From the IMG/VR virus record IMGVR_UViG_3300011440_000049, positions 1 through 29,039 of that record: DNA of 29,039 nucleotides. One strand, given 5' to 3'. This DNA is from a virus. The notes beneath the pieces were generated by a model, which was given only the letters and a program-made list of their open reading frames with translations, had not been told where the DNA came from and ran no database searches. Made by a program: the position numbers and the translations under genes. Shown here piece after piece: positions 9,001-15,463 of the stretch. Within the stretch, counting starts at the first letter, position 1; the number at the start of each line of letters is the position of its first letter.

Positions 9001-9476
9001 CCTTGTGGACCCGCCGGGCCTTCCGGACCCTCCGGACCTACCGCCCCGTCCGCCCCATCCGCTCCCGGAGGCCCGCTAGCGCCTGTAGGCCCCTCCGGAC
9101 CAATAGCCCCCGGGGGGCCGGTGGGGCCAGCAACCCCGGGGGCACCGTCAGCCCCTTCCGGGCCGGGAGGCCCCGGGGGTCCATCCGCGCCGGGCTGTCC
9201 AGCCGGGCCGGGTAGCCCAATCTCAGTTACAACGGTAATTGGGCCGTCTGACGGAACTATTGAAATATCTTCAGGAACTACGGTTATAATATCCGTTTCT
9301 TGCGTTATCGTAATTTCTTCGTCACTATCGTCTAATACTATGTCGTCTTGTTCTGCAATATCTAACGCTGTCTCCGGCGTAGTTACCGGGTCCGATTGTT
9401 GAACTACAATAAGTTCATCCGCCGTAGGCGTTATTACGAAATCATCCGGTTCGGAATTGATTACAAAATCAGTCAT
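6078..9476 (-). CDS. Large collagen-like tail fibre protein
   Basis: 1132-residue modular fibre. Residues 1-86 are acidic with Ile-Thr-Val-Val type repeats and probably anchor the fibre. Residues 87-289 are collagen-like Gly-X-Y triplets, broken once by an extra residue at Gln174. From about 325 to 1010 there are eight imperfect 60-70-residue repeats, each with His-Pro-Asn-His-(Ser/Phe/Thr)-Gly-Asp, Asp-Gly-Ala-Thr, Asn-x-Lys-x-Ala-x-Met, Ile-Lys-Gly-Arg and Gly-Asp-Pro-x-Asp-Leu-Thr-x-x-Gln-Val-Arg; the first lacks His-Pro-Asn-His. At about 738-880 a carbohydrate-binding-type jellyroll interrupts the array (Asn-Gly-Gly-Phe-Glu ... Gly-Trp). The last 110 residues resemble C-terminal receptor-binding heads (Gly-Ser-Tyr-Val-Met-Val-Thr-Gly-Arg). 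The ATG overlaps the upstream gene by 8 bases. Confidence 0.9.
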   Translation of the reverse strand: MTDFVINSEPDDFVITPTADELIVVQQSDPVTTPETALDIAEQDDIVLDDSDEEITITQETDIITVVPEDISIVPSDGPITVVTEIGLPGPAGQPGADGPPGPPGPEGADGAPGVAGPTGPPGAIGPEGPTGASGPPGADGADGAVGPEGPEGPAGPQGPQGEQGPIGPGGGDQGPPGPEGPMGPAGATGPAGPQGDPGPIGPTGADGATGPPGADGTDGVDGATGPAGPKGDTGATGATGSQGPQGNPGATGAQGPQGNPGTPGATGAQGIQGVQGPIGPTGPAGADGSDAFVPDLVASRLLGRGSASGTGQPEPITVGVSLGISGTALRRSALTGDVTAPVDSNATTIANNAVSNVKAADVPTQTIKGRATAATGDPEDLTPTQVRAIINVADGANNYVHPNHSGDITSVSDGNTTIAANAVSNTKLADMAADTLKGRLTSIGDPQDLTATQVRTLLNIVNYVHPNHSGDVVSVADGNTTIAADVVSNTKLANVPTQTIKGRTTTGTGDPEDLTATQVRTLLNVADGANAYVHPNHSGDVTSAGEGATTIVANAVTNAKAADMPADTMKGRALGAGAGDPTDLTVAQVRALLAIVDGSSYVHPNHFGDVTSVGDGAQTIALNAVSNTKLADMAADTIKGRLTSLGDPQDLTPAQVRGLLNVADGANNYIHPNHFGDVTSTGDGATVIGTDKVTNTHLANMATQTIKGRTSAGTNDPEDLTASQVRMVIAKGLSTNSNLVTNGGFEDGLTGWTATSVVLMNDANGISGEYYAQIPINTNVLYNEFIPVIEGEVLNISVLAKGDVASANHLRISMFPYDIGHITVPGTANMDNAFTTAWTKIERTWTVPAGGRVARIRVQHLAGSLASVINVDEISITRTTYVHPNHSGDVVSVGDGAQTIQANVVTNAKLAQMPTLRIKGNATAGTADPVDLTATQVRTILNVADGANNYVHPNHTGDVTSTGDGATAIGVDKVTNVHLANMVTARFKGRATAGTGDPEDMTVAQAKTLLAYTAADFADIASGTYVPILTDIANVTSSTASSFFWLRIGSYVMVTGRIQAQPTLVNTTTEIQIELPIASALTAANQMAGLANADGGRIEANATTDKASWKWTQNVGISNTIYALHFAYRLL
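6420..8480 (-). repeat. Imperfect ~200-bp direct repeats inside the fibre gene
   Basis: The DNA for the eight fibre repeats forms a tandem array with a period of about 200 bp. The codons for His-Pro-Asn-His occur near 6.61, 6.83, 7.46, 7.66, 7.87, 8.08 and 8.26 kb. Spacing is regular except for the jump between 6.83 and 7.46 kb, where the binding module is inserted. The array could gain or lose units by recombination. Confidence 0.85.
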
Positions 9477-9807
9477 TGCGGGTTATCGGGTTTGCAGCTT
9501 TGAAGTTGCCCCCAATAACATAAACCGGGTCACCCCCGTCTGTCCGCAGAAAATCAAACAGGTATTTCTTACCCGCAACTAACGCCGTCGTATTCGACGT
9601 TTTAAGCGTAAACTTGAACCGCCCCGCCGTAGCTTCAATAACTTCAAAGTTACCAAGAGCCGTTGTCAATTCGTCCAAGATAGCTACCCCTTCAACTGTC
9701 TCCCGAACATCCGCCCGAAAGGTCCAGCCGGTTATATCAATCGGCACCCCGTCACTATCTTGAACTCTAAAGATACGTTCGTAAACCGTTCCCCGGTATA
9801 CTGGCAT
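9469..9807 (-). CDS. Small structural protein, baseplate/fibre-adaptor-like
   Basis: 112-residue beta-rich protein between two virion genes. Motifs such as Gly-Thr-Val-Tyr-Glu-Arg-Ile-Phe, then [13 protein letters not shown], and a late Lys-Tyr-Leu-Phe-Asp-Phe-Leu, are like the N-terminal domains of BppU-type baseplate proteins and small fibre-associated proteins common in proteobacterial phages. It starts 9 bases after the upstream stop, with GAGGG as ribosome binding site, and overlaps the fibre start by 8 bases, implying coupled translation. A role joining the fibre to the virion is inferred from position. Confidence 0.6.
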   Translation of the reverse strand: MPVYRGTVYERIFRVQDSDGVPIDITGWTFRADVRETVEGVAILDELTTALGNFEVIEATAGRFKFTLKTSNTTALVAGKKYLFDFLRTDGGDPVYVIGGNFKAANPITRND

Positions 9808-9816
9808 GATACCCTC

Positions 9817-10230
9817 TTACGGCGTATGTTTTTCGAAACTAAACGACAAATCCCCCAAGGGGAATTTAACCGTATCGTTTTGTGCAATCGTCTTTGGCGT
9901 ATCCAACTCCCGAACCGCCAAGATATTCCCCGCCGTAACCGCGTCATGTAACGTTGTATAGGTCACGTTAACGGGCGTAACTGAAACTGAAAGACCAAAT
10001 GAAGTTTCAGCGGATTGTTCAACTAGATTATCAATCCCATCATTCGCCGGAATTACGATAGCTACCGCTATTCGAGCCGCCGCCCCCGTAATCGTAGCGC
10101 CAACCTCCGTACCCCCGGCCAACGGGTCACCATTCCAAAGCCCCACAAACAGCGACGTTGGAGCCGTAGGCATGGCCTGTCCTGCCATCCAACGGGCCAG
10201 CTTGTTAGCTAGGTATGGCGATAAATTCAT
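9817..10230 (-). CDS. Conserved phage virion protein (tail-fibre-associated type)
   Basis: 137 residues of a widespread small phage structural protein. The start Leu-Ser-Pro-Tyr-Leu-Ala-Asn-Lys-Leu is followed by Met-Pro-Thr-Ala-Pro-Thr-Ser-Leu-Phe-Val-Gly-Leu-Trp-Asn-Gly-Asp-Pro, and the end has Lys-Thr-Ile-Ala-Gln-Asn-Asp-Thr-Val-Lys-Phe-Pro-Leu-Gly. Relatives share the order 'ENKLL ... P..vYvGLstGDP ... kTi..GDt..F..G.L'. They are usually annotated as tail fibre or virion structural proteins encoded next to fibres, as here. It is the first gene after the 10.28-kb promoter. The exact role in the virion is not known to me. Confidence 0.7.
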   Translation of the reverse strand: MNLSPYLANKLARWMAGQAMPTAPTSLFVGLWNGDPLAGGTEVGATITGAAARIAVAIVIPANDGIDNLVEQSAETSFGLSVSVTPVNVTYTTLHDAVTAGNILAVRELDTPKTIAQNDTVKFPLGDLSFSFEKHTP

Positions 10231-10254
10231 ATGGGTTCCCCTTGTGAATTGGGG

Positions 10255-10309
10255 ACGCTAGGCCCGTTCTGAACAAACGTCAATTCCGGGCCGGAGGGTT
10301 ATCAACCCT
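10255..10309 (-). promoter_or_regulatory. Promoter for the fibre operon, preceded by a 6-bp-arm inverted repeat
   Basis: TTGACG (10283-10278), 17 bases, TAGCGT (10260-10255), upstream of the gene starting at 10230. No TTAAC element is present. Instead the inverted repeat AGGGTT-ATC-AACCCT (10295-10309) lies 11 bases upstream and covers the stop codon of the preceding gene. It may be an operator or a weak terminator. Confidence 0.6.
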
Positions 10310-10571
10310 TTCCTGTCAACTCCGGTTGACCTTCAAACCTTGCAATCATTTCTTTCATTAATACAACTACGTCTTTCCTATCCGCGCCGTTAGATATATA
10401 GTTACAACGGCTATTCATATGTTCGCCGTAGGGAAAGACCATTAATACGAAACCCGTTTTACGTTCGGGTCCAACAATCTTACCGTTGAACATACGATCA
10501 AGATACCGGGCTAACATTACCATCTTTTTCCGGTATTCCTCCGATATCGGCTTATCCCCAAGTTCCGGCAT
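10302..10571 (-). CDS. Conserved hypothetical phage protein
   Basis: 89 residues. I recognise the type but not a function: related small phage proteins share an Arg-x-Leu-Asp-x-x-Phe-Asn-Gly segment, then Thr-Gly-Phe-x-Leu-x-Val-Phe-Pro-Tyr-Gly, a central Cys-Asn-Tyr-Ile-Ser-Asn-Gly-Ala-Asp-Arg, and a C-terminal Ala-Arg-Phe-Glu-Gly-Gln-Pro. All are present here. It looks soluble and has no signal or membrane segment. The start is supported by GGAGGG 6 bases upstream. It follows the 10635-10832 gene with a 63-base gap in which I see no clear promoter. Confidence 0.75.
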   Translation of the reverse strand: MPELGDKPISEEYRKKMVMLARYLDRMFNGKIVGPERKTGFVLMVFPYGEHMNSRCNYISNGADRKDVVVLMKEMIARFEGQPELTGKG

Positions 10572-10634
10572 TTAACCCTCCGTTAACCTTTATATTTCGA
10601 GGCTCCGCGTTAACCCTAATAGACGGTAATTGAA

Positions 10635-10832
10635 TTAATGCCAAGGTATCCCGAAACAATACGTTGAATGGATCAAGTCTACCATTTCGTCCGTCATATT
10701 GTTACAGCCGATAAGCCTACGAGGAATATCCGTATTGCCATGCTTATTCACGACGTAGATACAGCCGCAATCATCCGACGTAACTAGTTCTTTTGAAAGT
10801 CCTTCCCGGACATACGTTTTCTTTTTCGCCAT
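10635..10832 (-). CDS. Small hypothetical protein
   Basis: 65 residues with a very basic start (Met-Ala-Lys-Lys-Lys-Thr) and four scattered Cys. I do not recognise a domain. AGGGGG 5-6 bases before the ATG supports the start. It sits immediately after the terminator of the DUF932-like gene, so its transcription must depend on read-through or on a promoter that I cannot see. Confidence 0.6.
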   Translation of the reverse strand: MAKKKTYVREGLSKELVTSDDCGCIYVVNKHGNTDIPRRLIGCNNMTDEMVDLIHSTYCFGIPWH

Positions 10833-10849
10833 GATAACCCCCTGCCATG

Positions 10850-10880
10850 TAAGAAACCCCGGGGCTATTCACCCCGGGGC
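10850..10880 (-). terminator. Intrinsic terminator after the DUF932-like gene
   Basis: Read on the minus strand: CCCCGGGG, a short loop, CCCCGGGG, then TTTCTT, 13 bases after the stop at 10893. The 8-bp GC-only stem with a T-rich tail is a good Rho-independent terminator. Confidence 0.8.
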
Positions 10881-10892
10881 CTTCGTCGTAGG

Positions 10893-11978
10893 TTAGGCCG
10901 CAAGGGCCATTACATCGCCCGCGATACGCTCGATTGCTACCCTGTCATCCGTCCGGCCAATTCCCCGGGCGTAGGCGGTAGCCGCCGTAGTCACGTCCCA
11001 AAGGGTTTCAATCGGGCGGTTTTCTTCCGCCGTATGCGTCATCTTCAGCAACGGAGCCAAACGCTTGCCGAACCTCTTGGCAAGGAATTCGTCCACGTCG
11101 TCAACCCGCGAAGCCTGAGCCGCCGCCACGCCGTCCGTAATGGATTTGACGGACGAATTGGAATAGGCGTCAAGGGCCGGGAGGATTTCCCCCAACCATC
11201 TATCGGGAGCCGAAACCGTATGCCGTATCTTGATTTCGGAATACTCCGTAGCACCCCAAACAATACGGTTCATACAAACGTAATCGAACAGGAAGGTACC
11301 AAGCCCGAAGGTCTTGTCCCCAACTTCCGAATTCCAAACGAAGAAACCCCGGGCCAAAGACCCCGACGAACCATTGCGCCGGTTTGGGATTTCGATACGA
11401 TTGGTTTCGTCCGCAAGGAATACGAACATATCCCTATCCGAAGCGTACAGCGTCGTATTGGACTTGTCCACAACGACAGCCTTACCGAATTCGCCCGGAA
11501 CCCGCCATGAACCTGTCACGCCGTCTCCGAATTGCCGGACCATTGATCCGACAATATCCGAATTCCAGATACGCCCATAACGCGGGCCGGTTGCGGCGCG
11601 AAGTTCCGCCGAATGTTCGTCATAGACCAGAACGCCAACATCTTCAATGTTGCGTTTGTGCTTCAGGCCATAGTTGATACAGTCCGCCGAAATTTCCGCT
11701 GGAAGGGTCCGAAGGTAGTTGGCCGGGGCTTCCGCCAATTGCGACAGTTGGCCAAAACTCCAGTGTGTCGGGGCATGTTCGATACCCTTGTCCCCCACAA
11801 TCAGGAGGCTCTTATGGTCCTCAGACGGGACAGCTTCGATACGCCGCGAAGATACGACGGTTTCCCGGGAATGATCCCGCTGATTGCCGAAATGCGCCAA
11901 CATCGCTGTCAGCGAAGTAAAGCGTTCGTCGTCCGGTCTTGACGCCCATTGATTGGACGCCTTCATTAACGTAGCCAT
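10893..11978 (-). CDS. DUF932-like phage/plasmid protein
   Basis: 361-residue cytosolic protein that I assign to the DUF932 family, common on phages and plasmids and of unknown biochemical function. Supporting elements are an N-terminal Trp-Ser-Phe-Gly-Gln-Leu-Ser-Gln-Leu segment, a Gly-Pro-Arg-Tyr-Gly-Arg-Ile-Trp-Asn motif near residue 130, a middle region with Gly-Phe-Phe-Val-Trp-Asn-Ser-Glu-Val-Gly, a Cys-Met-Asn-Arg-Ile-Val-Trp-Gly motif near 235, and Ile-Arg-His-Thr shortly after. The ATG has AAAGGA upstream. It has its own promoter at 12.03-12.10 kb with a perfect TTAA-N7-TTAAC site, and its own terminator, so it is a single-gene unit. Confidence 0.75.
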   Translation of the reverse strand: MATLMKASNQWASRPDDERFTSLTAMLAHFGNQRDHSRETVVSSRRIEAVPSEDHKSLLIVGDKGIEHAPTHWSFGQLSQLAEAPANYLRTLPAEISADCINYGLKHKRNIEDVGVLVYDEHSAELRAATGPRYGRIWNSDIVGSMVRQFGDGVTGSWRVPGEFGKAVVVDKSNTTLYASDRDMFVFLADETNRIEIPNRRNGSSGSLARGFFVWNSEVGDKTFGLGTFLFDYVCMNRIVWGATEYSEIKIRHTVSAPDRWLGEILPALDAYSNSSVKSITDGVAAAQASRVDDVDEFLAKRFGKRLAPLLKMTHTAEENRPIETLWDVTTAATAYARGIGRTDDRVAIERIAGDVMALAA

Positions 11979-12029
11979 GTGTAGTCCTTTCGAGGTTGTG
12001 GCGCGGTTCCTAACCGGCCTTACCCCGTC

Positions 12030-12103
12030 AACGTAGGCCCCTCCCGAACCATTGTCAAACCCTAATTTGCAGACGTTGGCATATGGTTAATTTTCCGTTA
12101 ACG
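12030..12103 (-). promoter_or_regulatory. Promoter of the DUF932-like gene with TTAA-N7-TTAAC box
   Basis: TTGACA (12058-12053), 17 bases, TACGTT (12035-12030). Upstream on the minus strand is CGTTAACGGAAAATTAACCA (12103-12084), a perfect TTAA-N7-TTAAC that also reads as the half-site TTAACCAT. The gap from the box to the -35 is 25 bp. Confidence 0.75.
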
Positions 12104-12153
12104 GGAACCGTCAAAAACATGGTTAATAAAATCCGGTTCCGCGTTAGGGTTAC

Positions 12154-12561
12154 TTATCCGTTAAGTTTGAAATATTCTTCAATTGCGGTAACAGCGTCTT
12201 GCCAACTCCAACATAAAACACAACGATAGCCTACGCTTTCAAGTTTATTAAACCACGCAACTTGACTATCCGATATACGCCCCTTACTAGTTTTCATTTC
12301 GATAAACAGCCCGTGATATCCGCCGGAGGGGACGGCTAGGAATACGTCAGGTACGCCCGCCCGAACGCCTTCCGCTTTCAGCTTGTTTGCCACAACCGGG
12401 TCACGCCAACCCCCGTTAGGGATTGCGAACAGGTTACGGAGTTGGGGATATAGCTGGAACTTCGTAGCCGCCCAACAAAATAGGGCAGCTTGTTCGCCGT
12501 GTTCGGTTCCGCTAGACGCCAACTTTTCCGGGGTCACTAAGTTTGATTTTGATTGGTACAT
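12154..12561 (-). CDS. VRR-NUC domain nuclease
   Basis: 135-residue protein of the VRR-NUC family (PD-(D/E)XK superfamily), often stand-alone in phages and thought to cut branched DNA. Motifs in order are an N-terminal Glu-x-x-Glu-Gln-Ala-Ala-Leu-Phe-x-Trp, Ile-Pro-Asn-Gly-Gly-Trp-Arg, Gly-Val-Arg-Ala-Gly-Val-Pro-Asp (metal-binding Asp), Leu-Phe-Ile-Glu-Met-Lys (the E-x-K pair), Lys-Gly-Arg-Ile-Ser-x-x-Gln, and a C-terminal Trp-Gln-Asp-Ala. The ATG at 12561 is chosen because GGAGG lies 9 bases upstream and homology starts just after it; a longer frame to 12651 only overlaps the upstream gene. It overlaps that gene by 50 bases. It is the last gene of the 13.3-kb transcript. Confidence 0.85.
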   Translation of the reverse strand: MYQSKSNLVTPEKLASSGTEHGEQAALFCWAATKFQLYPQLRNLFAIPNGGWRDPVVANKLKAEGVRAGVPDVFLAVPSGGYHGLFIEMKTSKGRISDSQVAWFNKLESVGYRCVLCWSWQDAVTAIEEYFKLNG

Positions 12562-12757
12562 TCGGGGAGGCCTCCGGTTGGGGGTACAGCTTCGCCAAAT
12601 CGTCCAAGGTAAGGTTAGCGTGTTCGTCCGGGAGGGGGTGTACCGCCGCAAGTTCGCCCGTCACGTCTTTGCCCGAACGGGAGCCGGGAGGCCCGTCAGG
12701 CCATAGGGAAGGCCAGCAACGCCCGTTGTACCGAACCCATACGAACGCCCGCCCCAT
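12512..12757 (-). CDS. Small hypothetical protein
   Basis: 81 residues starting Met-Gly-Arg-Ala-Phe-Val-Trp-Val-Arg-Tyr-Asn-Gly and ending in a Lys/Pro-rich tail. I see no known domain. The N-terminal aromatic-rich segment could be a small beta fold. The start at 12757 is chosen on GGGGAGG 9 bases upstream; the frame is open further back but overlaps the preceding gene. It lies between an acidic small gene and the VRR-NUC gene, whose start it overlaps. Confidence 0.6.
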   Translation of the reverse strand: MGRAFVWVRYNGRCWPSLWPDGPPGSRSGKDVTGELAAVHPLPDEHANLTLDDLAKLYPQPEASPNVPIKIKLSDPGKVGV

Positions 12758-12821
12758 GGCCCCTAGCCTCCCCTGTGACAGCCCCAAGCCCGGGAGCATA
12801 GCCCCGGGGCCGGGTAGGCTG

Positions 12822-13010
12822 TCAATCCTCCGTTTCGTCGTCGTCGTCCTGTTCGTCGTCCGATTGTTCCGCTTCCATAGCCGCGTCTTTGATCCGTTCC
12901 GCTTCCGCTTTTTTGCGGAAGGCTGGAAGGGTGCGGTCAAAGTCCGCCGCCCGTCTAGCAGCTTCCTCAATTTCCCAAGCTTCAACTTCGTCCATGAAAC
13001 TTTTCGGCAT
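12822..13010 (-). CDS. Small acidic helical protein
   Basis: 62 residues. The first 50 are Ala/Glu/Arg-rich and probably one long helix; the last 14 are almost all Asp and Glu. No domain is recognised. The start at 13010 is favoured because the region just upstream forms a GC-rich hairpin in non-coding sequence and GGGAACGGAAC precedes the ATG. Further in-frame ATGs upstream (13064, 13079) have no ribosome binding site and overlap the previous gene. Confidence 0.6.
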   Translation of the reverse strand: MPKSFMDEVEAWEIEEAARRAADFDRTLPAFRKKAEAERIKDAAMEAEQSDDEQDDDDETED

Positions 13011-13053
13011 GTTCCGTTCCCATTGTGGGGAAGCCCCCGTAGGGGCCTCCCGG

Positions 13054-13284
13054 TTACGCCGCATGATCCATGAGGCCAACTACGATTTTGTAGCCCCGCC
13101 CCTTGAGTAAAGCCGCCCGGCGGTTCGCTTCCGCCAACGTCAGCCAGTTGATAACCCGGACTTCGCCGTATTGCGTCCGGTAGGCTACGGCGTACACGTC
13201 ATGAGCCGGGGCCGTATGGGAGGCCAACACGTTCCGAAGATCGTTGGGGCCTTGGAAGGGAATAAACGTAACTTTGTCCGTCAT
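13054..13284 (-). CDS. Small hypothetical protein
   Basis: 76 residues with alternating hydrophobic and polar stretches and an Ala-Glu-Ala-Asn-Arg-Arg-Ala helix near the C-terminus. It looks like a compact alpha/beta fold without a known domain. The ATG has GGAGAACGGCA upstream. It is the first gene after the 13.31-13.38-kb promoter and probably co-transcribed with the three genes down to the VRR-NUC nuclease. Confidence 0.65.
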   Translation of the reverse strand: MTDKVTFIPFQGPNDLRNVLASHTAPAHDVYAVAYRTQYGEVRVINWLTLAEANRRAALLKGRGYKIVVGLMDHAA

Positions 13285-13310
13285 TGCCGTTCTCCGTTGC
13301 TGATAGGGGG

Positions 13311-13384
13311 AATATACACCCCCCTATCCGAAAGTCAACTACGATCTTGACCTACGTTGGCCTACGGTTAATTTCGGGTTAACG
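13311..13384 (-). promoter_or_regulatory. Promoter of the VRR-NUC operon with TTAA-N7-TTAAC box
   Basis: TTGACT (13338-13333), 16 bases, TATATT (13316-13311). The upstream element CGTTAACCCGAAATTAACCG (13384-13365) is a perfect TTAA-N7-TTAAC, with a 26-bp gap to the -35. The box contains the stop codon of the preceding gene (13379). CGTAG directly precedes the -35. Confidence 0.8.
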
Positions 13385-13720
13385 CCCCAAATATCCGTAT
13401 TTGAGGCCCCGGAGGTAGCAATGGTAGTCCGGTTCGTCGTTCTCGCAATCCAACGCTTGCGCGTCCCAACGAATGGCGGTAGCCCGGTCAATCCCATGGT
13501 CCGCCTGAAGCTTGGCCATATCGGCCTCGAAAGCCGCCGCCGCCCGGACTTCGCCAGCCCGTTCCGCGTCAATGCTTTCAACGATTGCGTTCTGGAGGTA
13601 GTCCAGTTCCGCGTTCTGTTCGGCCTCAGACATAGCCGCCACATTGCGGATATATTCGCTGGAGGGACGAAACCCGTATGCGTCTTTGTGCATGTCCAAA
13701 AGGCAAGAAAGGTCGTTCAT
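13379..13720 (-). CDS. Conserved small phage protein ('HKDAYGFRP' type)
   Basis: 113 residues. Near the N-terminus it has Leu-Leu-Asp-Met-His-Lys-Asp-Ala-Tyr-Gly-Phe-Arg-Pro-Ser, a signature shared by many small phage proteins of unknown function. The centre is Ala/Glu-rich helix, and the C-terminus has Cys-Tyr-Leu-Arg-Gly-Leu-Lys-Tyr-Gly. The ATG at 13720 has GGGAG upstream. It has its own promoter and is followed directly by the next one, so it is monocistronic. Confidence 0.7.
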   Translation of the reverse strand: MNDLSCLLDMHKDAYGFRPSSEYIRNVAAMSEAEQNAELDYLQNAIVESIDAERAGEVRAAAAFEADMAKLQADHGIDRATAIRWDAQALDCENDEPDYHCYLRGLKYGYLGR

Positions 13721-13749
13721 TTCCGTAACTCCCGTTTGCTGATACGCAC

Positions 13750-13823
13750 AACATACGCCGTTCCCTACGAATGTCAACTACGTCTTTAGGCTACGACGGG
13801 TTACGGTTAATTTTCGGTTAACG
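13750..13823 (-). promoter_or_regulatory. Promoter with TTAA-N7-TTAAC box
   Basis: TTGACA (13777-13772), 16 bases, TATGTT (13755-13750). The box CGTTAACCGAAAATTAACCG (13823-13804) is a perfect TTAA-N7-TTAAC, with a 26-bp gap to the -35. CGTAG directly precedes the -35 and recurs in the spacer. It drives the 13379-13720 gene. Confidence 0.8.
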
Positions 13824-13828
13824 GGAAC

Positions 13829-14047
13829 TTACGGCACATACCAAACAGGATTGCCGTATTCGTCGTTGAACGTTTCAACCCGATACGGAACAATTTTGTA
13901 AGGCTTGTTCCGAACGAAGTAATCTTCCGTACTTTCAATCCAAACCGGATCAAGGATAGCAGACAGCTTGTCAAGAGCCTCCCGGATTTCAGTTTCCGAG
14001 GTTCCAGCCTTGAACACTAACACAGTTCCATTGCGTACCATTGTCAT
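13829..14047 (-). CDS. Small hypothetical protein
   Basis: 72 residues, no recognised domain. It begins Met-Thr-Met-Val-Arg-Asn-Gly-Thr-Val-Leu-Val-Phe-Lys-Ala and has a helix with Glu-Ile-Arg-Glu-Ala-Leu-Asp-Lys-Leu, followed by a Tyr-rich C-terminal half. The ATG directly abuts the preceding stop (TAGATG), so translation is probably coupled. Confidence 0.65.
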   Translation of the reverse strand: MTMVRNGTVLVFKAGTSETEIREALDKLSAILDPVWIESTEDYFVRNKPYKIVPYRVETFNDEYGNPVWYVP

Positions 14048-14368
14048 CTACTCCCCGAAATCGCTATCAGACCAATCGTCTGACATATGGTCCGCAAAGA
14101 CCAGATAGAAGGCCTTCAGCGTAACCGCGCCGTTAGCGCGGAGCATACGGCAGCTTGCGCCCCGGGCGTTTTGGGTTTCAACCCAATTATTCGCCAGCGT
14201 CTTGGCGTGTTCAACGCTTTCCGCGTCCAACTCCAGCCAAGAGCCGTCGTCCGCTTCAACGTGGACGACAGCAACGAAGGGAACGCCCGACGAAGCACGA
14301 ACCGCCCGCCCCGCCTTCGCGGGAGCCGTCAGCAAATCGCCCAACTTGGTAGCAAGAAACTTGGCCAT
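14048..14368 (-). CDS. Small hypothetical protein
   Basis: 106 residues, basic at the N-terminus (Met-Ala-Lys-Phe-Leu-Ala-Thr-Lys) and acidic at the end (Ser-Asp-Asp-Trp-Ser-Asp-Ser-Asp-Phe). A middle segment, Phe-Val-Ala-Val-Val-His-Val-Glu-Ala-Asp-Asp-Gly-Ser-Trp, then a Glu-Ser-Val-Glu-His-Ala-Lys helix, suggests a small beta-alpha fold. No family is recognised. It is first in a two-gene unit under the 14.41-14.48-kb promoter. Confidence 0.65.
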   Translation of the reverse strand: MAKFLATKLGDLLTAPAKAGRAVRASSGVPFVAVVHVEADDGSWLELDAESVEHAKTLANNWVETQNARGASCRMLRANGAVTLKAFYLVFADHMSDDWSDSDFGE

Positions 14369-14413
14369 GTAGGCCTCCTATGTTCGGCGCGGTATTGCGC
14401 CAGCAACTTCGCG

Positions 14414-14478
14414 AATATACGGAGCGTAATTCCGTTTGTCAACTACGCTCCGTACAGACGGTTAATTTTCGGTTAACG
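14414..14478 (-). promoter_or_regulatory. Promoter with TTAA-N7-TTAAC box, short-gap class
   Basis: TTGACA (14442-14437), 17 bases, TATATT (14419-14414). The box CGTTAACCGAAAATTAACCG (14478-14459) is a perfect TTAA-N7-TTAAC with a 16-bp gap to the -35. It drives the 14368 and 14047 genes. Confidence 0.8.
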
Positions 14479-14491
14479 GGAACTTTGCTCG

Positions 14492-14671
14492 TTACTTCGT
14501 CGCCAAGGCGAACTTGGTTTCGCCCATATTACGGAGGCAAGCGTTCATCTTGCGTTGTGAGGCTAGAACCGTCCGGGCTTCAACCGTAGCGATAACTTCG
14601 CCGTTCTTCAGGACTGAAAGACGGGTCTTACCGTTCGCCAGTGTTTCGCGGCTAATGTCGTATTCGTTCAT
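14492..14671 (-). CDS. Small hypothetical protein
   Basis: 59 residues (Met-Asn-Glu-Tyr-Asp-Ile-Ser), with a Gly-Glu-Val-Ile-Ala-Thr-Val-Glu-Ala-Arg strand-turn-strand pattern and a basic helix. No domain is recognised. The ATG at 14671 has GGAG 8 bases upstream; the in-frame codon at 14689 is TTG and is unlikely to be the start. Monocistronic. Confidence 0.6.
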   Translation of the reverse strand: MNEYDISRETLANGKTRLSVLKNGEVIATVEARTVLASQRKMNACLRNMGETKFALATK

Positions 14672-14711
14672 TTCCGTAACTCCGTTCAAGTTGTCCGTTC
14701 CAACAATCCGG

Positions 14712-14786
14712 AATATACGACGGGCCTACGAACAAGTCAACGATAAAAATATGGGGGTGTAATAGACGGTTAATTTTCAGTTAACG
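14712..14786 (-). promoter_or_regulatory. Promoter with TTAA-N7-TTAAC box
   Basis: TTGACT (14740-14735), 17 bases, TATATT (14717-14712). The box CGTTAACTGAAAATTAACCG (14786-14767) is a perfect TTAA-N7-TTAAC with a 26-bp gap to the -35. The box lies in the last codons of the upstream gene. It drives the 14492-14671 gene. Confidence 0.8.
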
Positions 14787-14952
14787 GGAACTTTTGCCGG
14801 ATATCCAGCCGGGAATGGAGTAAGGTTAGCGTCCGGTATTCGTCCCAATCAGTAGCCGTCCGGCCCCGAACCGCCATGACGAACGCCCGCCCGGACCTTG
14901 TGGGGGTACAGGTAACAGACAACCTCCGTTCCGGAATTACTCCGTCCGCCAT
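14770..14952 (-). CDS. Small hypothetical protein
   Basis: 60 residues, basic (Glu-Arg-Arg-Leu-Ser-Val-Thr-Cys ... Arg-Ser-Gly-Arg), no domain recognised. The start at ATG 14952 has GGAG close upstream and overlaps the end of the preceding gene by 16 bases. Its last codons (Phe-Pro-Leu-Thr-Glu-Asn-stop) are encoded by the TTAA-N7-TTAAC box of the next promoter. Confidence 0.6.
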   Translation of the reverse strand: MADGVIPERRLSVTCTPTRSGRAFVMAVRGRTATDWDEYRTLTLLHSRLDIRQKFPLTEN

Positions 14953-15314
14953 GCTCCAGCCCCCACAATTGGGGCCGTAGACCCCTTGGAAGGGGCCGTA
15001 GTCCAGCCGGTTTCGTCTGTGGGAGGTTTTGGGGCCTCCGTAGACCATTGGGAGCCTGTCAACAGCTTGGCCCGTTCCTTGGCCTCCCTGTCCGCCCGGA
15101 CAGCCTCGATTGCCATGGCCTCCCGGAAGGTCACCCGGGAGCCGTCCCCCAAGGGCTTGGCGTTCAGGAAATTGTCCCGGCATACTTGACAGGTTACGTC
15201 CTGAAAGACGGTTGCCAGTTCATTTGCTGGTACGATTTCATCGCACAACGCCATTTGCTTCGTTGTCCCGTGCAAAGGACCATTCCAGAACATTAGTGCC
15301 ATATGTCTAGTCAT
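14937..15314 (-). CDS. Small protein with Cys pair, possible zinc-binding
   Basis: 125 residues. The N-terminal half has Cys25 and then Val-Thr-Cys-Gln-Val-Cys near 41-46, a pattern seen in small phage proteins with a treble-clef-like metal site, although a full set of ligands is not obvious. The C-terminal third is Pro/Thr/Ser-rich and ends Gly-Ala-Gly-Ala-Trp-Arg-Thr-Glu. That resembles the end of the 5321-5968 protein. The ATG (15314) overlaps the preceding stop as ATGA. Function unknown. Confidence 0.65.
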   Translation of the reverse strand: MTRHMALMFWNGPLHGTTKQMALCDEIVPANELATVFQDVTCQVCRDNFLNAKPLGDGSRVTFREAMAIEAVRADREAKERAKLLTGSQWSTEAPKPPTDETGWTTAPSKGSTAPIVGAGAWRTE

Positions 15315-15463
15315 TTCTTTACCCTTTCCTTGATCGTATCTACGTCCCAACCAATGTAACCAATTGAATTGCGTATCCGCTCTAACTTAGCGTCAACGAA
15401 GTACGTAAAACCTGCTAGACACACTAACGCAAAGATATACGCCCGGATTTCAGAGTAGTTCAT
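15311..15463 (-). CDS. 50-residue single-pass membrane protein
   Basis: Short gene linked by ATGA overlaps to both neighbours. The protein starts Met-Asn-Tyr-Ser-Glu-Ile-Arg, has one hydrophobic segment at about residues 8-23, and ends with a charged helix (Lys-Leu-Glu-Arg-Ile-Arg ... Lys-Glu-Arg-Val-Lys-Lys). The topology suits a small holin, spanin or accessory membrane factor, but no family is recognised. The double ATGA overlap makes it very likely real. Confidence 0.7.
   Translation of the reverse strand: MNYSEIRAYIFALVCLAGFTYFVDAKLERIRNSIGYIGWDVDTIKERVKK

Noticed and set aside
8649-9402. Long plus-strand open frames opposite the collagen region
   Set aside because: They are antisense shadows of the Gly-X-Y repeats, with low-complexity Pro/Gly/Arg translations and no ribosome binding site.
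12543-13073. 176-codon plus-strand frame opposite the small leftward genes
   Set aside because: It lies over four leftward genes with matching ribosome binding sites and overlaps; its translation is Arg/Pro/Ser-rich without recognisable features.
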